A stretch of DNA of 5,413 bases from Bradyrhizobiaceae bacterium (GTDB taxonomy: Bacteria > Pseudomonadota > Alphaproteobacteria > Rhizobiales > Hyphomicrobiaceae): positions 1 through 5,413 of the forward strand of contig CANJPN010000456.1 of the NCBI GenBank assembly GCA_947475855.1, read 5' to 3'. The notes below the pieces were generated by a model. The model saw nothing but the letters and a program-made list of their open reading frames with translations. It had not been told where the DNA came from and made no database searches. The translations under genes were made by a program, and so were the position numbers. Position 1 is the first letter of the stretch. Each line of letters begins with the position of its first letter. Shown here piece after piece: positions 1 through 5,290 of the stretch.

Positions 1-218
1 GGATAGGCCCCGTGCTGATCTTCGAGGTTGAGCTGCCGCGGGGTGCTGTGGGGGGCAGTGGCGCAGGCGGCGCTGGCGGTGCGCGGAGCGTCAAGCACGC
101 CGCGGGACACGGCGGCGGCGAAGCTCCGCATGCCGAAATCGAATTTGGCGTTTTGTTTGGGACCACGGACTACACCCCCGATGTGACCGGCAAGGTCAAC
201 ATGCACGTCAAGTTTTGA
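1..218 (+). CDS. C-terminal fragment of a probable outer-membrane beta-barrel protein
   Basis: The frame is open from the left edge (first full codon at base 3) to the TGA at 216-218, giving about 71 residues of a gene that begins outside the window. A GTG at 12 is the first possible internal start but is unlikely to be real. The fragment has a strand-like stretch (IGPVLIFEVEL), then a Gly/Ala/His-rich low-complexity segment of about 35 residues, then AEIEFGVLFGTTDYTPDVTG and the end KVNMHVKF. The last residues alternate hydrophobic and polar (V-N-M-H-V-K-F) and finish with Phe, which matches the known C-terminal signature strand recognised by the BAM complex. The Gly-rich part could be a surface loop. 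The opening strand also resembles the end of FKBP-type isomerases, so the family is not settled. The membership is inference; the open frame and C-terminal pattern are seen directly. Confidence 0.45.
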   Translation, partial: IGPVLIFEVELPRGAVGGSGAGGAGGARSVKHAAGHGGGEAPHAEIEFGVLFGTTDYTPDVTGKVNMHVKF

Positions 219-275
219 GATTTGTCACGTCCTGGCTGGCGCAGACAACCGCCCAGCAGCATGCGACGACATGAT

Positions 276-312
276 GCCAGACGTCGTGGGGCTTTGGCTC
301 CTAGTGTCTGGC
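276..312 (+). terminator. Nested hairpin between the outer-membrane-like gene and the TSUP gene
   Basis: GCCAGAC at 276-282 is complementary to GTCTGGC at 306-312. Inside lies a second five-pair stem (288-292 with 297-301, including one G-U pair) closed by a four-base loop. There is no T-tract. It sits about 57 bases after the upstream stop codon and 33 bases before the TSUP start, so it could be a weak terminator or a leader structure. The role is inference. Confidence 0.25.
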
Positions 313-345
313 CGCGTCTGAGCAGCTTTGCGCGGCCCTGTTCCC

Positions 346-1110
346 ATGATCACCGATCCCTGGTTTTATATCGCCGCGACGATCGGCACATTCCTGATCG
401 GGATGTCGAAGAGCGGATTTCTGCCGGGTATCGGCTCGCTCGGCGTGCCGCTGATGGCACTTACGATCTCGCCGGTGCAAGCTGCCGCCATTCAGCTGCC
501 GCTGCTTGTCGCGACCGACATCATCGGAATCTGGAACTACCGGCGCACCTATGACTGGGCCAATCTGCGGCTACTTATCCCTGCAGCGTTCATCGGGGTG
601 ATCGCGGGTTGGGCGACGGCGGCGTGGGTCACCGAAGCGCACGTGCGTATCATGGTAGGACTGATCGGCATCGTGTTCACGCTCAACTACTGGTTCGGCA
701 GGCAACCGGCCGCTGGAACACAACCTGCCGGGCCGGATCGCTTTCGCGCTACGTTCTGGGGCGGGCTCGCTTCCTATACGAGCTTCTTTGCGCATGCGGG
801 CGGTCCGCCGTATTCGGTCTATATCCTGCCGCAACGACTCGAGAACGCGCTCTACGCGGGCACCACGATCATGTTCTTCTCGCTCGTCAATGCGCTGAAA
901 CTGCCGCCCTACTTCATGCTGGGCCAGCTAAGTGCCGTGAACGTGGCTACGTCCGCAATGCTGTTTCCGGTTGCCTGGGTGTCGACGCTGGCCGGGATCT
1001 GGCTCGTTCGTCACGTGCCCCCTAAACCTTTCTACAAGATGCTCTACGCCTGCCAGTTCGTCGTATCGATCAAGCTGCTCTGGGACGGTATCGCCCAGAT
1101 CTCGCGCTAG
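346..1110 (+). CDS. TSUP family (TauE/SafE, DUF81) membrane permease
   Basis: A 254-residue integral inner-membrane protein of the TSUP family, whose known members move sulfite, sulfonates, sulfoacetate or related small anions, usually outward. The typical N-terminal repeat motif is visible at residues 19-38 (GMSKSGF, then GIGSLGVPLMAL), followed by SPVQAAAIQLPLL (42-54) and the loop NYRRTYDW (64-71). The second half has the matching motif TSFFAHAGGPP at 145-155. Hydrophobic segments run through most of the chain, consistent with about eight helices. The ATG at 346 (MITDPWFY) is preferred over the in-frame TTG at 328 because relatives commonly begin this way; no strong ribosome binding site precedes either. 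The stop TAG at 1108-1110 abuts a palindromic element. The substrate cannot be read from sequence: no sulfur-metabolism gene is adjacent. Family assignment is firm, function within the family is open. Confidence 0.9.
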   Translation: MITDPWFYIAATIGTFLIGMSKSGFLPGIGSLGVPLMALTISPVQAAAIQLPLLVATDIIGIWNYRRTYDWANLRLLIPAAFIGVIAGWATAAWVTEAHVRIMVGLIGIVFTLNYWFGRQPAAGTQPAGPDRFRATFWGGLASYTSFFAHAGGPPYSVYILPQRLENALYAGTTIMFFSLVNALKLPPYFMLGQLSAVNVATSAMLFPVAWVSTLAGIWLVRHVPPKPFYKMLYACQFVVSIKLLWDGIAQISR

Positions 1111-1179
1111 TGGCCCGTCGCGCCAAAATCGTATCATGGCCGCGACCGGGGTCGATTTTGGCGCGACACAAGGGCCACT
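1109..1179. repeat. Palindromic element A (hairpin at the end of the TSUP gene)
   Basis: The left arm at 1109-1131 pairs perfectly with 1153-1179 except for a four-base bulge (ACAA, 1168-1171): 8 outer pairs (AGTGGCCC with GGGCCACT) and 15 inner pairs (GTCGCGCCAAAATCG with its complement). The loop is 1132-1152. The element begins inside the TAG stop codon of the TSUP gene. Such a strong stem between converging genes could act as a bidirectional terminator, but its size and its resemblance to the neighbouring element B suggest a REP/MITE-like repeat. The pairing is seen directly; the class is inference. Confidence 0.8.
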
Positions 1180-1195
1180 CGATAAGTCATGTGCT

Positions 1196-1273
1196 TAGTG
1201 TGGCGTTCATCGGGCCTTAATTGACACCATCCTTGCCGCACCCGTCTGTCAATTAAGGCGCGACGCCACACTA
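1196..1273. repeat. Palindromic element B (hairpin at the end of the binding-protein gene)
   Basis: Outer arms TAGTGTGGCGT (1196-1206) and its exact complement (1263-1273) give 11 pairs. Inner arms GCCTTAATTGACA (1214-1226) and its complement (1247-1259) give 13 pairs. An asymmetric internal loop (1207-1213 against 1260-1262) separates them, and the terminal loop is 1227-1246. The last three bases are the stop codon, read on the - strand, of the facing gene. The right arm read on the - strand shares TAGTG, a GC-rich stretch and GTCGCGCC with the left arm of element A, and the two loops are also similar. It probably serves as terminator for the binding-protein gene whatever its origin. Confidence 0.8.
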
Positions 1274-2185
1274 GCCGCGGGCGTTTTGTGCAATCGCTTC
1301 TCGCGATAGGCGACGGATCAAAGGAGGCAGCGAAGGTCCGCCGCACGAAACTTCGGCCACTGGCAGTTTCAGCGTGCGCGAACCGATGCCGGCCCGGGCC
1401 AGAACCGGATGATGGAGCAGCGCGGTCGACTGATCGCGCAAGGCCGCCAAGTCTTCCAGCACGAGCACACTGGGGTTCAGCTTGACGATGGCTTCGAGGG
1501 GGGCACGGTCGATGCTCGAGATCCCGAAAGCGGCAGACGCATTCACGAAGCCAGTCGCGGCCATCGCCGAGGACAACAGCGTCTCCCGCCCGACAACAAA
1601 ACCGCGGCGCTGGATAGCGAGGGCCGATACAGCGGGTCGCCCGGCATGCGCCACCGCTGCCTCCAAGACAGCCCGATCAATGTCGTCGATCAGTGCTGCG
1701 CCTTTTTGCGGCCGGTTGAGGAGTACTGCCATCCGTTCGATCTCGGATTTGGCGGCGGCGATCGTCGTGGGCGGCGCGAACGTCTCGACGCGGACACCAT
1801 GGGCTCTGAGCACAGCGCGCGTGGCCCGGCCGGAGAAAGCGCCGGCCAGCACGAGATCCGGCTCCAGTTTCAGCACCTCTTCGGCGCTGCCGCGCAACGC
1901 CCGGTAGCCTGCGGCGCCGGCGGCGAGATACGACATCTCGCTGTTGCGGGAGAAACGGCTAAGGCCGGCGATCTGCCCGGGATCTGCAAGCGCCAACGCG
2001 AGTTGGTCGGTACACAGGTTTATCGACACGATCCGGGCCGGAGCTGGGACTTGGGCCAAAGCAGCGCCCACGCCCGCGCCGAGAGCGATCGGCGTAATCC
2101 ACAGGGGCCATCCCCGGCGAGGAATTCGCAGGCTCGGTGGGGGCGGCTTGCTCACACCCGGTCGATCATCGCGCTTGATGTTCAT
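1271..2185 (-). CDS. BtuF/FecB-type periplasmic substrate-binding protein of an ABC importer
   Basis: A 304-residue precursor of the cluster of helical-backbone binding proteins that serve iron-siderophore, haem and cobalamin importers. Residues 27-44 are hydrophobic (WPLWITPIALGAGVGAALA) after a basic stretch with RR, with a likely signal peptidase I site near ALA-Q; no lipobox cysteine is present, so it should be free in the periplasm. The mature protein begins RIVSINLCTDQLALAL (51-66), the typical first strand and helix, and contains EEVLKLEPDLVLAG (102-115), a long backbone helix around 141-183, LEAIVKLNPSVLVLED (230-245) and a CGGP motif at 281-284. It faces the permease and ATPase genes and should deliver ligand to them. 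The start is the ATG at 2185, with AGGG about nine bases upstream; a GTG at 2155 would shorten the long leader by ten residues. The ligand is unknown: BtuF-like is a fold-level description. Confidence 0.87.
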   Translation of the reverse strand: MNIKRDDRPGVSKPPPPSLRIPRRGWPLWITPIALGAGVGAALAQVPAPARIVSINLCTDQLALALADPGQIAGLSRFSRNSEMSYLAAGAAGYRALRGSAEEVLKLEPDLVLAGAFSGRATRAVLRAHGVRVETFAPPTTIAAAKSEIERMAVLLNRPQKGAALIDDIDRAVLEAAVAHAGRPAVSALAIQRRGFVVGRETLLSSAMAATGFVNASAAFGISSIDRAPLEAIVKLNPSVLVLEDLAALRDQSTALLHHPVLARAGIGSRTLKLPVAEVSCGGPSLPPLIRRLSREAIAQNARG

Positions 2186-2240
2186 GCTCTACCCTGACAT
2201 CGATCCAAGTCTGTGCTGTCAACCATTTTCGGAGCCAGGC
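2186..2240. promoter_or_regulatory. Short divergent intergenic region of the importer genes
   Basis: These 55 bases separate the start codons of the binding protein (- strand) and the permease (+ strand, TTG start). On the - strand a perfect TTGACA lies at 2222-2217, suited to a -35 box for the binding-protein gene, but no good -10 follows at 16-18 bases. No clear + strand promoter, Fur-like box or cobalamin riboswitch is visible. If both genes are transcribed from here, one regulator could control both. Promoter function is inference. Confidence 0.3.
2231..2234 (+). promoter_or_regulatory. Ribosome binding site that supports the TTG start of the permease
   Basis: GGAG at 2231-2234 lies six bases before the TTG at 2241. 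The in-frame ATGs at 2178 and 2184 have no comparable site and would overlap the start of the opposite gene. The TTG start also gives the usual length for this permease family. Confidence 0.6.
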
Positions 2241-3248
2241 TTGCCCGACGCCCGCGATATCAGACTGACCGCCGGCCTTTGCGCGCTCGGCCTCGCGCTT
2301 GCGATCCTGTCGCTGAGGCTTGGACCGGTCGGCCTTTCGTGGGGCCAGTCGATCGGCGGCCTGTTTGGCGTTGGCGATCCGATCGATGTGCTCATCGTCA
2401 GGGAATTGCGGCTGCCGCGGACATTGCTCGCGATCATGATCGGAGCAATGCTGGCCCTCTCGGGCGCGGCCTTGCAAGGCTTGATGCGCAATCCGCTTGC
2501 GGCTCCCGATATACTCGGCGCGCCGGGCGCCGCCGCCTTCGGCGCGGTGCTGGGAATCGCTACGGGACTTGCCGATGCGCTGTCATTCACACTGCCATTA
2601 GCGGCAATAGGCATGGCGCTGATTTCGGTCGCAGCGCTGATGGGACTGGCGGGCCGGCAAGCCAACATCGTGACGCTTCTCCTGGCCGGACTTGCGTTGT
2701 CGAGCCTTTTCGGGGCTCTGATTTCGCTCACACTCAATCTCGCACCTTCGCTTTATGCGACGCTCGAAATCACGTTCTGGCTGCTTGGCTCGCTCGAAGA
2801 CCGCAGCTTCCGCCACGTCTCGATAGCCGCGCCGTTCGTGGCAGTAGCCGCTTGGATCTTGCTCGCGACGCGTCATCAGCTAACAGCCCTCAGCCTTGGC
2901 GAGGACGTCGCGACTTCGAGTGGTATCGACCTGCAACGCCTGTCACGGATGACGCTGTTCGGCGTCGCCGCAGGCGTCGGCGCCTGCGTCGCTGTCGCCG
3001 GCGCGATCGGTTTCGTCGGCCTCGTGGTGCCGCATCTGATCCGACCACTCGTCGGACATGATCCCGCACGTGTACATGTGCCGGCAATGATTGCCGGGGC
3101 GGATCTACTCCTCGCGGCCGACTGCATTGTGCGGCTTATTCCGGCCAACACCGAGTTGCATATCGGTGTCGTCACGTCGCTTATCGGAGTGCCGTTCTTC
3201 ATCGCCCTGGTCGTCGACCGTCGGCGGCAGGCGGAGGTCGCGGCGTGA
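2241..3248 (+). CDS. FecCD/BtuC-family ABC importer permease
   Basis: With the TTG start this is a 335-residue inner-membrane permease, the normal size for the FecCD family, whose members form dimers with about ten helices each. Family motifs seen in order are RELRLPRT (54-61), GAALQGLMRNPLAAPD (75-90), the cytoplasmic coupling-loop region SLGEDVATSSGI (218-229), GAIGFVGLVVPH (254-265), RPLVGHDPAR (268-277) and the C-terminal RLIPANTELHIGVVTSLIG (298-316). The frame stays open upstream to an ATG at 1944, but that part runs antisense through the binding-protein gene and has no transporter character. The stop TGA overlaps the GTG start of the ATPase, so the two are translationally coupled. The family alone does not separate siderophore, haem and cobalamin import. 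Confidence 0.9.
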   Translation: MPDARDIRLTAGLCALGLALAILSLRLGPVGLSWGQSIGGLFGVGDPIDVLIVRELRLPRTLLAIMIGAMLALSGAALQGLMRNPLAAPDILGAPGAAAFGAVLGIATGLADALSFTLPLAAIGMALISVAALMGLAGRQANIVTLLLAGLALSSLFGALISLTLNLAPSLYATLEITFWLLGSLEDRSFRHVSIAAPFVAVAAWILLATRHQLTALSLGEDVATSSGIDLQRLSRMTLFGVAAGVGACVAVAGAIGFVGLVVPHLIRPLVGHDPARVHVPAMIAGADLLLAADCIVRLIPANTELHIGVVTSLIGVPFFIALVVDRRRQAEVAA

Positions 3249-4024
3249 TCGAACTCGACGACGTCAGTGTGCGGCTCGCCGGGCGCATCGTGCTCGACCG
3301 GGTCAGCTTGCGCAGCAGCAAGGGCGAGTTGATCGCGGTCATAGGTCCGAACGGCGCTGGGAAAACGACCCTGCTACGCGCGATTGCGGGGCTGGCACCT
3401 GCCGACGGCCGCATCCAGCTCGCCGGGCAAGACGCCCGGGAGATGTCCGGCACCACGCGAGCGCGCACGGTTGCTTATCTGCCGCAAGGCAACATTGCCG
3501 ATTGGCCGATCAGCGTGCGCGACGTGGTGGCCATCGGGCGCATACCGCACGGCGGTGGTCCGGGACGGGAGCGCGAAGGTGATGCAGCGGCGGTCGCCAC
3601 GGCGCTGGCGGCGACAGACGCAGTTCACCTCGCAGAACGGCCGATCACGGAGCTTTCCAGTGGTGAGCGAGCTCGGGTGATGCTGGCGCGCGCGTTGGCC
3701 GTCCAAGCCACCATCCTGTTGGCCGACGAGCCGATCGCGGCGCTCGATCCAGCGCACCAGCTTGGCGTTCTCGCCTTGCTCGAACGAACCGCGGCGAGCG
3801 GTACAACGGTGCTGGCGGTACTGCACGACCTTACGCTCGCAGCCCGGTTTGCAAGCCGCATCGTCGTGATCGACGACGGCCGTATCGTTGCCGATGGCCC
3901 TCCCCAAAAGGTGCTCGACGAGGCGCTGCTTGGCCGAGTTTTCGGGGTTCGCGCCCTGCATCTGCAGCATGACGGTAAGCCCGTGCTGGTGCCCTGGTTA
4001 ACGCAGGCCGATTTGCGCAGGTGA
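3245..4024 (+). CDS. FecE/BtuD/HmuV-type ABC importer ATPase
   Basis: A 259-residue nucleotide-binding subunit that powers the permease by ATP hydrolysis on the cytoplasmic face. Walker A is GPNGAGKTT (34-42), the Q-loop glutamine is Q81 in AYLPQG, the signature is LSSGE (137-141), Walker B with catalytic glutamate is ILLADE (157-162), the D-loop is AALD (165-168) and the switch histidine is H194 in VLHDL. All catalytic residues are present; the signature has Ser where the common form is LSGGE, a tolerated variant. Translation starts at GTG 3245, which overlaps the permease stop in a GTGA arrangement, with GGAGG at 3233-3237 seven bases upstream. Length is normal for the FecE group. The overlap makes it the partner of the permease. 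The ligand remains undetermined. Confidence 0.93.
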   Translation: MIELDDVSVRLAGRIVLDRVSLRSSKGELIAVIGPNGAGKTTLLRAIAGLAPADGRIQLAGQDAREMSGTTRARTVAYLPQGNIADWPISVRDVVAIGRIPHGGGPGREREGDAAAVATALAATDAVHLAERPITELSSGERARVMLARALAVQATILLADEPIAALDPAHQLGVLALLERTAASGTTVLAVLHDLTLAARFASRIVVIDDGRIVADGPPQKVLDEALLGRVFGVRALHLQHDGKPVLVPWLTQADLRR

Positions 4025-4038
4025 CAATGCACCCCGTC

Positions 4039-4081
4039 CGTGGCAATTGGGCTTCAGCCCTTCGTCTTAGGCCCTGCCACG
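4039..4081 (+). terminator. Hairpin after the ABC ATPase gene
   Basis: CGTGGCA (4039-4045) pairs exactly with TGCCACG (4075-4081); inside, GGGC (4049-4052) can pair with GCCC at 4071-4074 or, as a smaller hairpin, with GCCC at 4057-4060. No T-tract follows. It lies 15 bases after the ATPase stop and about 50 bases before the CoxG-like start, so it may end or attenuate the importer transcript. The pairing is seen; the role is inference. Confidence 0.35.
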
Positions 4082-4114
4082 CGCCCGGCGCGATTTGCCG
4101 GCATGGCCAACCCC

Positions 4115-4120
4115 AAGGAG
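4115..4120 (+). promoter_or_regulatory. Ribosome binding site of the CoxG-like gene
   Basis: AAGGAG at 4115-4120 is followed nine bases later by the ATG at 4130. It decides the start over the in-frame ATGs at 4040 and 4103, whose extra residues have no family character. Confidence 0.75.
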
Positions 4121-4129
4121 ATCCGCTCG

Positions 4130-4753
4130 ATGAAGCTCACTGGCGAGAACCGTATCAACGCGTCACCGGAAGAAGTCTGGCGCGCATTGAACGATCCGGA
4201 AATCCTGAAACAGGCGATACCGGGCTGCGACACTCTAGAGAAGCTCTCCGACACGGCGTTCAAAGCGACAGTTACGACCAAGATCGGACCTGTTCAGGCC
4301 AAGTTCAATGGCGAGGTCGAACTACAGGATCTCGATCCGCCGAACGGTTATACGATCTCGGGTAAGGGGTCGGGCGGTGTCGCCGGCAATGCGCGCGGCG
4401 CCGCGAAGGTGAAACTGGAGCCGGACGGTACCGGCACCAAGCTCAGCTACGATGTCGATGCCCAGGTCACGGGCAAGCTCGCACAGCTCGGCTCGCGTTT
4501 GATCGACTCGACGGCGAAGATGCTGGCAGGCCAGTTTTTCAACAAATTCGAGCAACTCGTCAGCAAGCCGGCCGAGGCGGTTCCTGCAGCAACAGCCGCA
4601 AGTGGCGCGGCCAAGCCTGTCGCCGGACCGGCTGCACATTCGACCGCGACGGCAAGCGCTCCGCAGGCCTCGTCGAAGGGCATCCCGGCCTGGGTCTGGG
4701 CCGTCGTCATCTCGGCCTGCATCGTGCTGTTCTCGTTCTATTTCAAGAAATAG
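4130..4753 (+). CDS. CoxG-like SRPBCC-domain protein with C-terminal membrane anchor
   Basis: A 207-residue protein of the CoxG (carbon monoxide dehydrogenase subunit G) family. Residues 1-145 form the START/SRPBCC lipid-pocket domain: the opening MKLTGENRINASPEEVWRAL, then the diagnostic IPGCDTLEKLSDTAFKATV (30-48), KIGPVQAKFNGEVEL (51-65), and GNARGAAKVKLEP (86-98) leading to a long C-terminal helix (119-145). An Ala/Pro-rich linker (146-184) is followed by one hydrophobic helix (185-205) and a KK end, a tail-anchor layout. Known CoxG proteins attach molybdenum CO dehydrogenase to the membrane and help pass electrons to quinone. No CO dehydrogenase large, medium or small subunit is in the window, so its partner here may be encoded elsewhere or be another molybdenum hydroxylase. 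It lies 105 bases after the ATPase, probably as a separate unit. Confidence 0.9.
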   Translation: MKLTGENRINASPEEVWRALNDPEILKQAIPGCDTLEKLSDTAFKATVTTKIGPVQAKFNGEVELQDLDPPNGYTISGKGSGGVAGNARGAAKVKLEPDGTGTKLSYDVDAQVTGKLAQLGSRLIDSTAKMLAGQFFNKFEQLVSKPAEAVPAATAASGAAKPVAGPAAHSTATASAPQASSKGIPAWVWAVVISACIVLFSFYFKK

Positions 4754-4758
4754 AAGGT

Positions 4759-4804
4759 ACTGCCTTGCGTCCGCCGGGATCGGACGCTATCGCGGATAGG
4801 CAGT
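4759..4804 (+). terminator. Nested hairpin downstream of the CoxG-like gene
   Basis: GCGTCCG (4767-4773) and CGGACGC (4781-4787) form a perfect 7-bp stem with a 7-base loop. An outer pair, ACTGCC (4759-4764) and GGCAGT (4799-4804), encloses it. It begins five bases after the stop codon. There is no T-tract, but position and strength suit a transcript end. The function is inference. Confidence 0.45.
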
Positions 4805-4845
4805 GCGGCACAAACTGCCCGCTGGTTTGGCGTCAGTACGGCACA
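4801..4845 (+). repeat. Imperfect 12-bp direct repeat before the small membrane-protein gene
   Basis: CAGTGCGGCACA (4801-4812) recurs as CAGTACGGCACA (4834-4845), 11 of 12 bases identical, starting 33 bases apart (about three helical turns). It lies upstream of the small membrane-protein gene and could be a protein-binding pair, or chance. The first copy overlaps the outer arm of the preceding hairpin. Confidence 0.3.
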
Positions 4846-4896
4846 TGAAAGCCTCGGGATCGGCCCCGGGGAGCACGCCCGGGAGCTTCGAGGTCC

Positions 4897-5208
4897 ATGC
4901 TCGTCCTGCGCTTTATCGGCAGCCTGTTCCTGCTCGGCACTGTTATCGCTATCACGAGCGACCTATCGCGCCCACACCGGGCGGGGACTCCTGCGTTCGC
5001 CTCGATCCACAAGCACTGGTCGGACCTGGCGCCGCAGACGTTGGCCGGTGCCCAGAAATCGGTCGCGACACGCACGCATAGAGTCATCTGGGATCCGCTG
5101 ATCATGTCGGTCCTGAACGTACCGGCCTTCGTCACGTTCGGCGGACTGGCCGTGTTGTTCCTCTATCTCGGCCGTCCACGGCGGCGGGTTGAGATATTCG
5201 TGAACTGA
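4897..5208 (+). CDS. Small two-helix membrane protein of unknown function
   Basis: A 103-residue protein that I cannot assign to a characterised family, although its layout resembles short conserved hypothetical proteins common in Hyphomicrobiales. Helix 1 covers residues 3-20 (VLRFIGSLFLLGTVIAIT). A polar segment of about 45 residues follows, with the WSDLAPQTLAGAQ (41-53) and HRVIWDPLIMSVLNVPAF (61-78) patterns typical of that group. Helix 2 is about 70-92, ending in GRPRRR. The positive-inside rule puts the RPRRR tail in the cytoplasm and the middle segment in the periplasm. The ATG at 4897 is preceded by GGGAG at 4881-4885 (spacing 11) and GAGG at 4890-4893 (spacing 3). Codon use and GC match the neighbours. 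It stands apart from the CoxG-like gene by a hairpin and 143 bases, so a shared function is not indicated. Confidence 0.75.
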   Translation: MLVLRFIGSLFLLGTVIAITSDLSRPHRAGTPAFASIHKHWSDLAPQTLAGAQKSVATRTHRVIWDPLIMSVLNVPAFVTFGGLAVLFLYLGRPRRRVEIFVN

Positions 5209-5213
5209 GGACA

Positions 5214-5256
5214 GGGTTTGCCGCCGCACGGCGTGCAGACTTCAGCCCGCAAGCCC
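5214..5256 (+). terminator. Nested hairpin after the small membrane-protein gene
   Basis: GGGTTTGC (5214-5221) pairs with GCAAGCCC (5249-5256) with one G-U pair, enclosing a small GCAC/GTGC stem (5226-5229 with 5233-5236, loop GGC). It starts five bases after the stop codon. Its right side may already belong to the IS end, so a part of an insertion-sequence terminus is an alternative. Confidence 0.35.
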
Positions 5257-5290
5257 CACGCTACTCAGTCGGCCGTGAAGTTTGGGGCGA

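Noticed and set aside
222..554. A 110-codon + strand frame beginning before the TSUP gene
   Set aside because: It overlaps the well-supported TSUP gene in another frame, is Arg/His-rich like a GC-rich shadow frame, and has no recognisable domain.
1108..1273. CRISPR array or attachment site in the convergent region
   Set aside because: Only two unequal palindromes are present, without short direct repeats and spacers or any recombinase gene nearby.
1409..2197. A long + strand frame opposite the binding-protein gene
   Set aside because: Low-complexity composition and no family pattern; the - strand frame has a signal peptide and clear binding-protein motifs.
1944..2240. Extension of the permease frame upstream to an ATG at 1944
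   Set aside because: It runs antisense through the binding-protein gene, has no membrane or family character, and makes the permease about 100 residues too long.
2186..2240. Cobalamin riboswitch upstream of the importer genes
   Set aside because: The spacer is far too short for this riboswitch (about 200 bases), and no B12-box-like sequence is seen.
2213..3061. A 282-codon frame within the permease gene
   Set aside because: Arg-rich out-of-frame translation of a clear FecCD permease.
3374..3970. A 198-codon - strand frame opposite the ATPase gene
   Set aside because: The + strand frame carries every ABC ATPase motif; the opposite frame has no recognisable features.
4040..4129. N-terminal extension of the CoxG-like protein from the ATG at 4040
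   Set aside because: The extra 30 residues lack family character, overlap a hairpin, and the strong AAGGAG site points to the ATG at 4130.
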